A stretch of 64,000 bases of DNA from UBA1672 sp050633505 (lineage in GTDB: Bacteria; Pseudomonadota; Alphaproteobacteria; Micavibrionales; Micavibrionaceae). This document shows, in pieces, positions 15,660-24,541 of this stretch. The notes beneath the pieces were generated by a model. The model made no database searches, had not been told where the DNA came from, and saw only the letters and a program-made list of their open reading frames with translations. Each line of letters starts with the position of its first letter. Within the stretch, counting starts at the first letter, position 1. The stretch spans positions 1 through 64,000 of the forward strand of contig JBOEGQ010000009.1 of NCBI GenBank assembly GCA_050633505.1. The letters run 5' to 3'. A program made the position numbers and the translations under genes.

Positions 15660-17993
15660 ATGGTTCTCGCAACAAATTTAGGCTTCCCGCGTATCGGTGA
15701 TATGCGCCAGCTAAAGAAAGCCGTAGAGAGTTACTGGAAAGGTAAAAGCACGAAAGAAGAGCTTTTGGCCGTTGGTAAAGAGCTTCGCGCGCATAACTGG
15801 AAATTACAAAAAGATGCTGGTCTTAATCACATCCCATCGAATGACTTTGCATTCTATGACCAAGTTCTAGATATGATCACAACATTGGGTATCATTCCAT
15901 CACGTTATAACTGGGATGGCGGATCTGTTGATCTTGACACATACTTCGCAATGGCACGTGGTGCACAAAAAGACGGTATCGACGTTACTGCGATGGAAAT
16001 GACAAAGTGGTTCGACACAAACTACCACTATATTGTTCCTGAATTCGAAGAAGGTTTCGCACCTAAGCTATCAAGTACAAAGATCTTTGATCAGTATCAA
16101 GAAGCAAAAGACCAAGGCATTGAAACACGCCCTGTTCTTGTTGGTCCGGCAACATTCACATTCATCGGTAAAGCACAATATGACGGCTTTAACCATGAAG
16201 AAACAGTGAAAAAGCTTATCCCTGTTTATAATGAAATTCTTGAGAAATTGGCTGCACAAGGCGCACAGTGGGTTCAAATTGATGAGCCTGTGTTTGCACT
16301 TGATCTTTGTGAAATCGGTCAGGCTGTTGTGAAAGCAGCTTACGAAGGTATCAAGAAGCCAGAAGGCCTTAAGATCATTGTAACATCATACTTCGACACA
16401 TTACGCGGCAATGCTGACCAGTTCTTTGGTTTGCCTGTTGATGCACTTCACGTTGATCTATGTCGTGGCCCGAACCAGGCAAACACTGCGGCAAATAACG
16501 CAGAAAGCGCATTGGACGAAGCATTGGCAAAAATCGGTGACAAGACATTGTCTGTTGGTATTGTTGATGGTCGTAACATCTGGAAAAACGATATTGCCAA
16601 ATCTCTTGGCTTTGTTGAAAAGGCTGTGGCGAAACTTGGTGCGGATAAAGTATTCGTTGCCGGTTCATCTTCATTACTTCATACACCTGTTGATCTACGC
16701 AACGAAACACAGCTTGATGATAAAATCAAAAGCTGGATGGCGTATGCAACACAGAAGCTTGACGAAATCTCAACAATCGCAAAAGGCGCAAATGAAGGCC
16801 GTGATGCGATTTCTTCTGAAATTGCGGCAAGTGATGCTGTTCAGGAAGACCGTCGTACTTCAGTACGTATCCACGATGATGCGGTTAAGGCACGTGTAAG
16901 CAACATCACACCGGAAATTACAAATCGTAAATCTCCGTTTGAGACACGCCAAAAAGTGCAGCACGCTGCATTGAACTTGCCTTTGTATCCGACAACAACA
17001 ATCGGTTCTTTCCCGCAAACGCCTGAAATTCGTAAGGCACGCTCATCCTTCAAAAAAGGTACAATCAGCGAAGCGGAATACAAAGAAGCAATGGAAGCGG
17101 AAATCCGCACAGTTGTTGATTACCAGCACAAAGCCGACATTGATGTTCTTGTTCATGGTGAGCCAGAGCGTAATGACATGGTTGAGTATTTTGGTGAGCA
17201 ACTTGCAGGTTTTGCGTTCTCAAAATTCGGTTGGGTTCAGTCCTACGGTTCACGTTGCGTGAAACCACCAATCATTTACGGTGATGTTTCTCGTCCGACA
17301 CCAATGACTGTTGAATGGTCAAAATATGCACAAGCGCAAACTGACAAAATTATGAAAGGGATGCTTACAGGCCCGATCACAATTCTTCAGTGGTCTTTCG
17401 TTCGTGATGACCAACCACGCAGTCAGACATCAAAGCAAATCGCATTTGCGATCCGTGATGAAGTTGCCGATCTTGAGGCAGCAGGCATCAAAATGATCCA
17501 AATCGATGAAGCAGCATTCCGTGAAGGTTTACCTCTACGTAAATCAGACTGGAAAGCGTATCTTGATAATGCGGTTGAAGATTTCCGCATCACTGCATGT
17601 TGTGTGGAAGACGAAACACAGATCCATACACACATGTGTTACTCTGAGTTCAACGACGTCATTGATTCAATTGGCGCGATGGATGCAGATGTTATCTCGA
17701 TTGAGTGTTCACGCTCTCAAATGGAATTGCTTGAGTCATTTATTGACTATAAGTATCCGAATGAGATCGGCCCTGGCGTTTATGATATCCATTCACCACG
17801 TGTTCCAAAGACAGAGGAAATGGTTATCTTGCTTGAAAAAGCAAAGCAAAATCTTGATGAGCGTCAAATCTGGGTTAATCCCGATTGTGGTCTTAAGACA
17901 CGCGGTTGGCCGGAAGTTGAAGATGCCTTGAAAAACATGGTTGAAGCGGCCAAAGACCTGCGCGCAAAATCAAGCGCAAGCCAAGCTGCTTAA
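15660..17993 (+). CDS. metE: Cobalamin-independent methionine synthase
   Basis: Transfers the methyl group from 5-methyl-THF triglutamate to homocysteine, using a zinc-thiolate centre and no B12. The 777-residue protein is full length, with the duplicated barrel: the N-terminal half begins ATNLGFPRIG, and the catalytic half begins around TTTIGSFPQTPEIR. Zinc ligands are seen in the HMCYSEF and NPDCGLKTRGW motifs. I start at ATG 15660-15662 because GGAGG is five bases upstream; an in-frame frame further up adds 25 residues without support. A strong terminator follows. MetF, at 13.5 kb, supplies its methyl donor. Confidence 0.96.
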   Translation: MVLATNLGFPRIGDMRQLKKAVESYWKGKSTKEELLAVGKELRAHNWKLQKDAGLNHIPSNDFAFYDQVLDMITTLGIIPSRYNWDGGSVDLDTYFAMARGAQKDGIDVTAMEMTKWFDTNYHYIVPEFEEGFAPKLSSTKIFDQYQEAKDQGIETRPVLVGPATFTFIGKAQYDGFNHEETVKKLIPVYNEILEKLAAQGAQWVQIDEPVFALDLCEIGQAVVKAAYEGIKKPEGLKIIVTSYFDTLRGNADQFFGLPVDALHVDLCRGPNQANTAANNAESALDEALAKIGDKTLSVGIVDGRNIWKNDIAKSLGFVEKAVAKLGADKVFVAGSSSLLHTPVDLRNETQLDDKIKSWMAYATQKLDEISTIAKGANEGRDAISSEIAASDAVQEDRRTSVRIHDDAVKARVSNITPEITNRKSPFETRQKVQHAALNLPLYPTTTIGSFPQTPEIRKARSSFKKGTISEAEYKEAMEAEIRTVVDYQHKADIDVLVHGEPERNDMVEYFGEQLAGFAFSKFGWVQSYGSRCVKPPIIYGDVSRPTPMTVEWSKYAQAQTDKIMKGMLTGPITILQWSFVRDDQPRSQTSKQIAFAIRDEVADLEAAGIKMIQIDEAAFREGLPLRKSDWKAYLDNAVEDFRITACCVEDETQIHTHMCYSEFNDVIDSIGAMDADVISIECSRSQMELLESFIDYKYPNEIGPGVYDIHSPRVPKTEEMVILLEKAKQNLDERQIWVNPDCGLKTRGWPEVEDALKNMVEAAKDLRAKSSASQAA

Positions 17994-18015
17994 TCCTCAG
18001 CATATATAAAAAATT

Positions 18016-18058
18016 AAAAACCCCCGCCCTTCCTATGAAGAGCGGGGGTTTTCTTTAT
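18016..18058 (+). terminator. Rho-independent terminator after metE
   Basis: The arms AAACCCCCGC (18018-18027) and GCGGGGGTTT (18042-18051) are followed by a T-rich tail. It lies 25 bases after the metE stop and also faces the convergent gene at 18071-18313. Confidence 0.85.
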
Positions 18059-18070
18059 TCTGAATAGAGC

Positions 18071-18313
18071 CTAGTACTCCGCTTCCAAACTAACGATATG
18101 ATCACCTTCGGGGGCATAGCCACTATCTAGTGTCGCCATAACATCCGGGCTATCACTCTCATGAAACACGATACCTTCGTGATAACCACGTGCCTGCAGG
18201 CTATGTGCTGCTTCTTTAAGTGGATTGGTTGCACCGCTGAAATCACCATCAACGTCGATTAATGTAAAACCATTTTCTGCGCCATGTTCAGGAACGCGTG
18301 CTTTATAAGACAT
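18071..18313 (-). CDS. Hypothetical small acidic protein, 80 aa
   Basis: No family recognised. A soluble 80-residue acidic protein starting MSYKARVPEHGAENG, with an Asp/Gly-rich middle and the end GDHIVSLEAEY. The start ATG 18311-18313 is preceded on the minus strand by GGAGAGT, a good ribosome site. It diverges from a HAD-like gene across a 196-base AT-rich gap that holds an 18-base palindrome, so both may answer to the same regulator. No function can be inferred. Confidence 0.6.
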   Translation of the reverse strand: MSYKARVPEHGAENGFTLIDVDGDFSGATNPLKEAAHSLQARGYHEGIVFHESDSPDVMATLDSGYAPEGDHIVSLEAEY

Positions 18314-18384
18314 TGTACTCTCCGTAATATTATTATCTGTATTTATATATAGGAGGAATGAAATACCAATTTTTAGAAAAAATT

Positions 18385-18402
18385 CAACATAATATTATGT
18401 TG
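18385..18402. promoter_or_regulatory. Perfect 18-base palindrome between divergent genes
   Basis: CAACATAATATTATGTTG is a perfect palindrome centred in the gap between the genes at 18313 (minus) and 18510 (plus). It shares the half-site CAACATAAT with the operator candidate at 9934-9953 read on the minus strand, but with a longer spacer. Confidence 0.5.
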
Positions 18403-18509
18403 CACTGCCGTATAAACCATAAGTCAGAACCAAACATATTTGTCTTTTCAAAGTATATATTGTATAAATATAATATACATAATGAATGGACTAAGTAGAA
18501 ACCACGGAT

Positions 18510-19343
18510 ATGGTTCACATTTACTCAGAAAATACTCCGTATCAACATAGCACGGCAATCTCGTGCGTGTTTCTTGATAATGATGATGTCTTGTATAAGG
18601 CCCCAAAGGATCAGCAGGACTATCACGATGCCGCTGCCACTCAGGCTGTACGCGATCAATTGCCCGATCTTAGTGAGTATGAAGTCAAACGATTGATGGA
18701 TATGAGCAAAGAACAAGGCGGATCTTTGGATGTTTTCACCCATATGTTCAACGCAGATGCACGCCAGTTACGCGGTGATCATTACAAACACCTCATTGAA
18801 AATACAAAAGATTCTGATTTCTTTGAACATGAAGAAGGCATTTACGGCAATATCGGAAAATTACGCATTGCCGGTGTTGATGTACACATTATAACCCATG
18901 GCAGTCCACAATGGACGGAACATACAAATGCGCAAGGTGAACGCCCTCTGGCGCCGTTCTTTACAAATCAGGGACGCTCTTACACCTGTAAAGATGATAT
19001 GCCCGATCATAGTGGCAAAACAAAGCCATATATCTATCGCCATGCACGGCATAAAATGGAAGACAGACGTTTGATTGCGGCAGAGGCAACACCGCAAGGG
19101 CAGTCATATGCCATGGTCGATGATACGATGGCCAATCTGAAAAAAGCAAAACAGGATGGCATGATGACGATCCTTGTAAGCCGTGATGGCAAATATAGCG
19201 ACAATGAGATTGCCGATTACGTCGACCTTGTTGTTCCCGACACCACATCCGCCCTTTATTCTGTCATACAAAATAATGCCTTACATGAAGTCATGGATAG
19301 GAATGCAGAACAAAATCCTGATGATCAGGCGTTATCCCTTTAA
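18510..19343 (+). CDS. HAD-superfamily hydrolase-like protein
   Basis: A 277-residue soluble protein with haloacid-dehalogenase motifs: motif I FLDNDDVLY with Asp23 and Asp25, motif II VHIITHGS, a Lys in the PYIYRHARHK region, and motif IV YAMVDDTMANLKKAKQDGM with the metal-binding Asp pair. A helical cap lies between motifs I and II. This points to a Mg-dependent phosphatase, perhaps acting on a nucleotide or sugar phosphate; the substrate is not visible. It diverges from the gene at 18071, with the 18-base palindrome between them. The ribosome site is weak. Confidence 0.7.
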   Translation: MVHIYSENTPYQHSTAISCVFLDNDDVLYKAPKDQQDYHDAAATQAVRDQLPDLSEYEVKRLMDMSKEQGGSLDVFTHMFNADARQLRGDHYKHLIENTKDSDFFEHEEGIYGNIGKLRIAGVDVHIITHGSPQWTEHTNAQGERPLAPFFTNQGRSYTCKDDMPDHSGKTKPYIYRHARHKMEDRRLIAAEATPQGQSYAMVDDTMANLKKAKQDGMMTILVSRDGKYSDNEIADYVDLVVPDTTSALYSVIQNNALHEVMDRNAEQNPDDQALSL

Positions 19344-19358
19344 GAAAAACAAAAAGAG

Positions 19359-20069
19359 TTAGTGCGTATTCGGGATCGTTTCATTATCCCCTGCACCATC
19401 TTCACGTGTTTCAACAACCAACCAACGTGGATCTTTGGTTTTCAAATCACGCATAAATGTCCAAACATCGCGCATTTCCGTTGACTTATCAGGGTGCCCG
19501 TGAATAATTCCACCTGTTTCATCCTTCGTCACAGATGTTTCCTGCGCCCAGAAACGAACAGTAATATAGGCCTTCTTATTATCAAGACGCGATTCTATGA
19601 TTTCGGATTTTTGAATAGATTGAATTTCGCTTAACATTGTTTCACCCGCCTTTTCACGGGCATCAATTGCACCATTAAACGCACCGAAAACCTCAGGGCT
19701 TAACAGGTCTTCTAATGTTTCACGATCGCCTTCTGCAAAGGATTCAACAATATAAACAAATGCATCCTGCGCCGCGTTTAAAAAGGCATAAACATCGAAA
19801 TCACGATCAATTTTCACAATATCATGCAGTCCGTCTTGCGCAGAATCCGCAAGAGACATATTGCCTTTTTCATTACCGGCAAGCTCATTAATCAATATAC
19901 CTTTATCACTTTCCGGGCTATCCAGATTAACGACTTTACCCTCGGAATCTAGTTCAAGGCGCTGTGCAGGGCGTACAGGATCGTCTTCCGATCGTGTTCC
20001 CAAGATACTCCGCAACCAAAAAACCAAACCAGCGGCAATTACAGCATACACAATTAATTCTGCAGTCAC
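19359..20069 (-). CDS. Tim44-like domain protein
   Basis: A 236-residue inner-membrane protein: one N-terminal helix (AELIVYAVIAAGLVFWL, residues 3-19), a linker with DDPVRPAQRL, and a Tim44-like domain of the FLNAAQDAFVYIVESFAEGD type ending in the strand DPRWLVVETRED. I start at GTG 20067-20069, since AGGGG lies six bases upstream and family members begin exactly there; an earlier ATG at 20132 adds 21 unlikely residues. In alphaproteobacteria this gene stands next to fxsA and secB, as here. The family is related to the mitochondrial import motor anchor; its bacterial role is poorly defined. Confidence 0.85.
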   Translation of the reverse strand: MTAELIVYAVIAAGLVFWLRSILGTRSEDDPVRPAQRLELDSEGKVVNLDSPESDKGILINELAGNEKGNMSLADSAQDGLHDIVKIDRDFDVYAFLNAAQDAFVYIVESFAEGDRETLEDLLSPEVFGAFNGAIDAREKAGETMLSEIQSIQKSEIIESRLDNKKAYITVRFWAQETSVTKDETGGIIHGHPDKSTEMRDVWTFMRDLKTKDPRWLVVETREDGAGDNETIPNTH

Positions 20070-20195
20070 TTTTGACCCCTTACATATTTTATTCAACACC
20101 AATTCATACAGGCAATAAATAGATTTTACCACAGTTTTCGATATGGTACAGATAAGATGTTAAACTTTATCATGATCTAATTTAAGGGATGTATT

Positions 20196-20666
20196 GTGCC
20201 GTTTTTTGTTCTTTTCGTTATCATTCCACTGTCCGAAATCTTTGTCTTTATGAAGGTTAGTGGACAAATCGGACTTGGCACTGCATTGCTTATGGCACTT
20301 GGCACCGCAATCCTTGGCGGCGCTTTGGTTAGATATCAAGGTATTCAAACCCTTCTCAATGCACAAGAATCGATGCAAAAGGGCACAATACCGTCTAAAG
20401 AACTGTTTGATGGCCTGTGTATCGTTGCCGCCGGTGCGACGCTGATTACACCGGGATTTATTACAGATGTGCTTGGTTTTGCCCTTTTGGTGCCGGCCAT
20501 TCGCGGAGTTTTGCGTGATAAACTATCAAAAAACACAAAATTCCATACAACGGGCTTCAACAATGACTACTCTGAATTCAGCCACAACAAACAACATCAC
20601 CGTCCTGATTCCCCGGATGTGATTGATGTTGAATTTGAAACAATCGACAAGAATGAGAAGTCTTGA
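20196..20666 (+). CDS. fxsA: FxsA-family membrane protein
   Basis: A 156-residue cytoplasmic membrane protein of the FxsA family, originally linked to exclusion of phage T7 by the F plasmid. The typical N-terminus reads MPFFVLFVIIPLSEIFVFMKV, with helices at residues 1-20, 25-45 and around GFALLVPAIRGVL, and the conserved LDGxxI-like segment is present as LFDGLCIVAAGATLITPGF. It has a GTG start at 20196 with AAGGGA six bases upstream. It is divergent from the Tim44-like gene and followed by secB. Confidence 0.88.
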   Translation: MPFFVLFVIIPLSEIFVFMKVSGQIGLGTALLMALGTAILGGALVRYQGIQTLLNAQESMQKGTIPSKELFDGLCIVAAGATLITPGFITDVLGFALLVPAIRGVLRDKLSKNTKFHTTGFNNDYSEFSHNKQHHRPDSPDVIDVEFETIDKNEKS

Positions 20667-20731
20667 GATTCCCTTGGGTTCATGCTAACTAAGAGCAGGT
20701 TTTATTAAGAATTTTGAAGAAAGTATAGCTC

Positions 20732-21256
20732 ATGGCTGAACAACCAGAAGAAACACTACAAGTTGCCAACCTGCCCGTTAATATTCAGGCACAATATATC
20801 CGGGATTTATCTTTTGAAAACCCAGAAGCGCCCCACTCTCTACGCGCTGGTGAAACTTTACCGGATATGGAAGTTAATATCGGTATGGATGCACGCTCCA
20901 TTGAAGGGGAAGACACCAAAAACCTTTATGAAGTTGCACTCAGTGTGACCGCAACTGCAAAGCGCGGTGACAAAACAATTTTCATTGCCGAGCTTGTTTA
21001 CGGGGTAACCGTTATCATTGGTGACTCTGTACCGGAAGAGCAGCACCACCCGATTTTATTGATCGAAATTCCACGCTACGCTTTCCCGTTTGCACGTCAG
21101 ATTTTGGCAACTGCGACATCACAAGGTGGTTTCCCGCCTCTTCTACTAAACCCTGTTGATTTTCAGGCTCTTTATATGGAACGTTTCAAAGATGACATCG
21201 CAAAGGCAGAGTCAGAGGCACGCGCCGCATTGGAAAAAGAAGCTGCTGAAAGCTAA
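20732..21256 (+). CDS. secB: Protein-export chaperone SecB
   Basis: SecB is the tetrameric cytoplasmic chaperone that keeps secretory proteins unfolded and passes them to SecA. The 174-residue protein shows the family pattern: NIQAQYIRDLSFENPEAP near the start, the strand IFIAELVYGVT, and the highly conserved region IPRYAFPFARQILATATSQGG / FPPLLLNPVDFQALY at about residues 110-145, read here in two parts. Length is normal. It follows fxsA by 65 bases on the same strand. Confidence 0.95.
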   Translation: MAEQPEETLQVANLPVNIQAQYIRDLSFENPEAPHSLRAGETLPDMEVNIGMDARSIEGEDTKNLYEVALSVTATAKRGDKTIFIAELVYGVTVIIGDSVPEEQHHPILLIEIPRYAFPFARQILATATSQGGFPPLLLNPVDFQALYMERFKDDIAKAESEARAALEKEAAES

Positions 21257-21290
21257 GAACTTATAGTATCCGGTCGATAAGAAACATCAT

Positions 21291-22145
21291 ATGGCACGCA
21301 AATCAAAACTACGCAAATTTACGATCCATCTTGTTTCCGATGCGACCGGTACAACTCTTTTAGGGCTCTCCCGCGCCGTTCTGGCGCAATTTGAAGGTGT
21401 TGATCCGCACCAGAAATTCTGGCCTTTGGTACGGACAGAACGACAATTGGAACGCGTTATTAAACGCATTTCCGATAATCCGGGCCCCGTTATTTTCACA
21501 TTCGTAAATGAAAAAATGCGCGCACGCCTTCGGGAACATTGCGAGTCATTAAACGTTCCCTGTGTTGCTGTCCTTGATCCGATCATACATAGCTTGTCTT
21601 CTTATCTCGGTATTCATGCAAAAGGGGTTCCGGGTCTGCAACATGCAATGGATGATGCTTATTTCAAACGGGTATCCGCCGTTGATTTCGCCATGCATTT
21701 TGATGACGGAAAATCACTGGCAGGTCTGAAAGAGGCCGATGTTGTGCTGGTTGGTGTATCACGTACATCTAAAACCCCGACCAGTATTTTTCTCGCCCGA
21801 CGTGGGATTAAGGCCGCCAATATTCCCCTTGTCCCCGGTGTCGATGTGCCGGATGAATATTTCAGGCACAAACGACCACTCTATGTCGGTTTAACAGCCG
21901 CACCCAAAAGATTGCAGGCCTTAAGGCAAACACGATTAAAGGCAGATAAAAACGATGCTGCGGCCTTTGCAGAAAACACCTATCTTGATGAGATGAAAAT
22001 CGAAGAAGAAGTACGCAAAGCACGCCGCCTTTATACCGATCACGGTTGGCCGGTGATTGATGTAACCAAACGTTCTATCGAGGAAACCGCCGCCGAGATC
22101 ATGGCCTTATTACAGAATAAAAAAGACAAAGAGGTTGCCCCGTAA
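21291..22145 (+). CDS. Pyruvate, phosphate dikinase regulatory protein (DUF299 kinase/pyrophosphorylase)
   Basis: A bifunctional Ser/Thr kinase and pyrophosphorylase that switches pyruvate, phosphate dikinase (or PEP synthase) on and off. The 284-residue protein starts IHLVSDATGTTL, the family signature, and has the P-loop-like motif GVSRTSKTPTS at about residue 155, then the IPLVPGVDVPDEYF segment. It begins a tight run: its stop TAA shares one base with the maf start (22145). In Caulobacter this gene (RP001/DUF299) borders the origin opposite hemE; here it is about 16 kb from the proposed origin. Confidence 0.92.
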   Translation: MARKSKLRKFTIHLVSDATGTTLLGLSRAVLAQFEGVDPHQKFWPLVRTERQLERVIKRISDNPGPVIFTFVNEKMRARLREHCESLNVPCVAVLDPIIHSLSSYLGIHAKGVPGLQHAMDDAYFKRVSAVDFAMHFDDGKSLAGLKEADVVLVGVSRTSKTPTSIFLARRGIKAANIPLVPGVDVPDEYFRHKRPLYVGLTAAPKRLQALRQTRLKADKNDAAAFAENTYLDEMKIEEEVRKARRLYTDHGWPVIDVTKRSIEETAAEIMALLQNKKDKEVAP

Positions 22146-22753
22146 TGAGCACCTTAAAAGCACCGCCTGTTATCCTTGCCTCGGCCAGCGCAGCGCGCAA
22201 AGAGATGTTAAGCGCGGCAGGATTGGTGTTTGAAGCCGAACCGGCAAAAGTCGACGAAGCCGCCATTATAAAAAAATGTGAACGTACGCACGACATCAAA
22301 CGCCTGACCTCAAAATTGGCACAGGCAAAGGCCCTGTCCGTTTCACAAAAACATCCCGATGCTCTTGTGATCGGGTCAGATCAAACATTGGAATTTGAAG
22401 GGAAGCTTCTCACCAAGGCAAAAGACCTTGCCGATGCAGAAGAAAAATTGAAATCCTTACGTGGGAAAACGCATATTTTACGCTCTGCCGTATGTGTAGC
22501 ACATAGTGAAACCATCCTCTTTTCGATTAGTGATAGTGCCCACCTGACCATGCATAATTTTGATGATGATTTTTTGGTCGATTATATGCAACGCGATCCC
22601 GATGCCCTAACCTCTTGTGTTGGCGGATATAAAATTGAAGGGGCAGGTGCGTGGCTATTCTCCGATATAAAAGGTGATAATTTCACAATTATGGGCATGC
22701 CGCTTTTACCGCTTTTGGGATTTTTACGTAGTGAGTATGGAATAAAGCCATGA
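22145..22753 (+). CDS. maf: Maf-family nucleoside triphosphate pyrophosphatase
   Basis: Hydrolyses non-canonical or modified NTPs to the monophosphate and pyrophosphate, and has been linked to septum control. The 202-residue protein has the N-terminal substrate loop ILASASAARKEML, the catalytic-base region VIGSDQTLEFEGKLL, and CVGGYKIEGAGAWLF near the C-terminus, which is the family pattern. It overlaps the upstream gene by one base and aroE by four (ATGA), so all three are co-translated. Whether it prefers dTTP/UTP or m7GTP cannot be told. Confidence 0.92.
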   Translation: MSTLKAPPVILASASAARKEMLSAAGLVFEAEPAKVDEAAIIKKCERTHDIKRLTSKLAQAKALSVSQKHPDALVIGSDQTLEFEGKLLTKAKDLADAEEKLKSLRGKTHILRSAVCVAHSETILFSISDSAHLTMHNFDDDFLVDYMQRDPDALTSCVGGYKIEGAGAWLFSDIKGDNFTIMGMPLLPLLGFLRSEYGIKP

Positions 22754-23580
22754 GTGTACCCTTCATTAAAACCGCCGTGATCGGGCATCCGATTAAACAT
22801 AGCAAATCCCCATTGATCCATAATCACTGGATAAATGAACATGGCCTATCAGGTGAATACACCGCGATTGATATTGCACCGGAAAATTTAAAAGAGGGCG
22901 TACAGAACTTAATCGATCAAGGATTTACAGGCTTTAACGTTACCGTCCCGCATAAAATTGCGATCATGGATCTATGCGCGGAAATCACCCCACTGGCCAA
23001 GGAAATCGGGGCTGTAAATACCGTCACAATTAAGGACGGAACGCTATACGGCACCAATACAGATGCGTATGGCTTTATCCAGAATGTGAAGGAAAACGTA
23101 CAGGATAAGTGGAGCGTTACAGGACAAAACGCACTGGTTCTTGGGGCAGGGGGCGCGGCAAATGCGATTGTGTACGCATTGTTAAATGAAAACGTACAGA
23201 GCATCACCATCACAAACCGTACCTGTGAAAAGGCCGAAAATCTGCGCAGCTTTTCACCTGATAAAATCACAGTTATTGACTGGAATGATCGCAACGATGC
23301 CTGTCGGAATGCCGGACTGATTGTGAATACAACTGCCCTTGGAATGGACGGAAAACCACCATTGGAAATTGACCTCTCAAATGCACCAAAAGAAACATTG
23401 GTCACCGATATTGTCTATACGCCGCTTTATACTGATTTGTTAACACAGGCACGTACACTAAACCTACAAACCGTCACAGGAATTGGCATGTTATTACATC
23501 AAGCGCGCCCGGGATTTGAAACATGGAATGGTATTATGCCCAATGTTACACAAGACCTTGAAAGCCTAATTCTAGGATAA
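22750..23580 (+). CDS. aroE: Shikimate 5-dehydrogenase
   Basis: Reduces 3-dehydroshikimate to shikimate with NADPH in aromatic amino acid synthesis. The 276-residue enzyme has the substrate motif SKSPLIHN, the catalytic Lys in NVTVPHK, the NTDAYGF motif with the catalytic Asp, and the NADP loop GAGGAANAIVYALL, followed by the NRT sequence that marks NADPH preference. It ends the maf-aroE run. In many alphaproteobacteria coaE and dnaQ follow; here they do not, and an unrelated minus-strand gene comes next. Confidence 0.95.
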   Translation: MSVPFIKTAVIGHPIKHSKSPLIHNHWINEHGLSGEYTAIDIAPENLKEGVQNLIDQGFTGFNVTVPHKIAIMDLCAEITPLAKEIGAVNTVTIKDGTLYGTNTDAYGFIQNVKENVQDKWSVTGQNALVLGAGGAANAIVYALLNENVQSITITNRTCEKAENLRSFSPDKITVIDWNDRNDACRNAGLIVNTTALGMDGKPPLEIDLSNAPKETLVTDIVYTPLYTDLLTQARTLNLQTVTGIGMLLHQARPGFETWNGIMPNVTQDLESLILG

Positions 23581-23636
23581 AGATAAGACGAACACCGCCT
23601 CGCTCAATTTTTCAATAAAAAGAAACTTTATAAGGC

Positions 23637-24179
23637 TTATTCAAGTTCAATATCCCAGACTTTACGGACTTCTGCCTCTGAAATTTGTCGTTCGGTTCCG
23701 ATATGGCCTTTTAATCTTTGTACGTGGCGCAGATGTAAAAACCTATCTTCTGACGGGACATCTTTCTTTTCCAGTGCCTCAATACCCTCGGCAATTGGGT
23801 TATATTTTTGTGTTATAACCTCGTCTGCAATATAGGTTTGGAAAAACTTTTCAGTTTCTTGCCGAAATGTTTCATTTGCCTGTTCAAGGCCAACATCGTC
23901 AACCATATCAAAAGCTCTTTCAACTTGCCTCAGCATTTCTTTTACCAACGCCGATCCATTTTGCTTATAGGCATTTCTATAAACGTCCAGATCTTGTTCC
24001 GAAATGGCATGAAAGCCGAAAGAGTCTCCAACTTTCACATCCGATCCTGTTTTACTGAAGCTAAAGAATGGCATAATCGCCAGCTTTTCGCCTGAGTGCT
24101 GAGAGATTGACACACTTCGTACTTGGTTGAGCTCATTAAACCCTTTTTTCAAAGCCCATGAAAACTTATCAACGCCCAT
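23637..24179 (-). CDS. Hypothetical protein, 180 aa
   Basis: No family recognised. A soluble, helix-rich protein starting MGVDKFSWALKKGFNELNQ, with Gln/Glu-rich helices in the second half (RQVERAFDMVDDVGLEQANE) and an acidic end. There is no signal peptide or membrane segment. It converges with aroE and lies 51 bases upstream of nothing coding on its own strand until slyX. Proteins of this style (helical, orphan, 150-300 residues) recur in the window at 29090, 51688 and 60879, but I see no shared motif. Confidence 0.6.
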   Translation of the reverse strand: MGVDKFSWALKKGFNELNQVRSVSISQHSGEKLAIMPFFSFSKTGSDVKVGDSFGFHAISEQDLDVYRNAYKQNGSALVKEMLRQVERAFDMVDDVGLEQANETFRQETEKFFQTYIADEVITQKYNPIAEGIEALEKKDVPSEDRFLHLRHVQRLKGHIGTERQISEAEVRKVWDIELE

Positions 24180-24230
24180 TTTAAAACCCGTTTTTTAAAT
24201 TTACGTCACCACACAAGTATTAAAATAGCA

Positions 24231-24461
24231 TCAATAATGCGGTGGTTTTGCCTGACGTGCCAGTTCGATGGAAGACGGATTTTTACCGTCCTCTTCTTTA
24301 TTATCAAATTCAATTTGATCAATCTTATCAATGGCGCGTTCAAGTGCACGCTTTAACGCATCAATTTCTTTCCACTGATCGGTAATCACCTCATTCAGTT
24401 CATCAATTTTTTGTTCATGATGGGCGAGGGTGGTTTCAATATCTATAATTTTATCTGTCAT
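24231..24461 (-). CDS. slyX: SlyX-family protein
   Basis: A 76-residue coiled-coil protein of the SlyX family. It starts with an acidic heptad-rich helix (IIDIETTLAHHEQKIDELNE), continues with EIDALKRALERAIDKIDQ, and ends in PPHY, the terminal motif that defines the family. The function of SlyX is not established. It has no operon partner; the next gene downstream on the same strand is the unrelated hypothetical at 23637, and a bidirectional-looking terminator lies between it and the VWA gene. Confidence 0.82.
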   Translation of the reverse strand: MTDKIIDIETTLAHHEQKIDELNEVITDQWKEIDALKRALERAIDKIDQIEFDNKEEDGKNPSSIELARQAKPPHY

Positions 24462-24487
24462 GCGCAGAGCTTTACCATATCAGACAT

Positions 24488-24519
24488 AAAAAAGCACCCT
24501 TTTTACAAAGAGTGCTTTT
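24488..24519 (-). terminator. Rho-independent terminator after the VWA gene
   Basis: On the minus strand AAAGCAC pairs with GTGCTTT across a 14-base loop and is followed by TTTT. It lies 23 bases beyond the VWA stop. Confidence 0.7.
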
Positions 24520-24541
24520 CATAGATATTTAAAGAAAGTGT

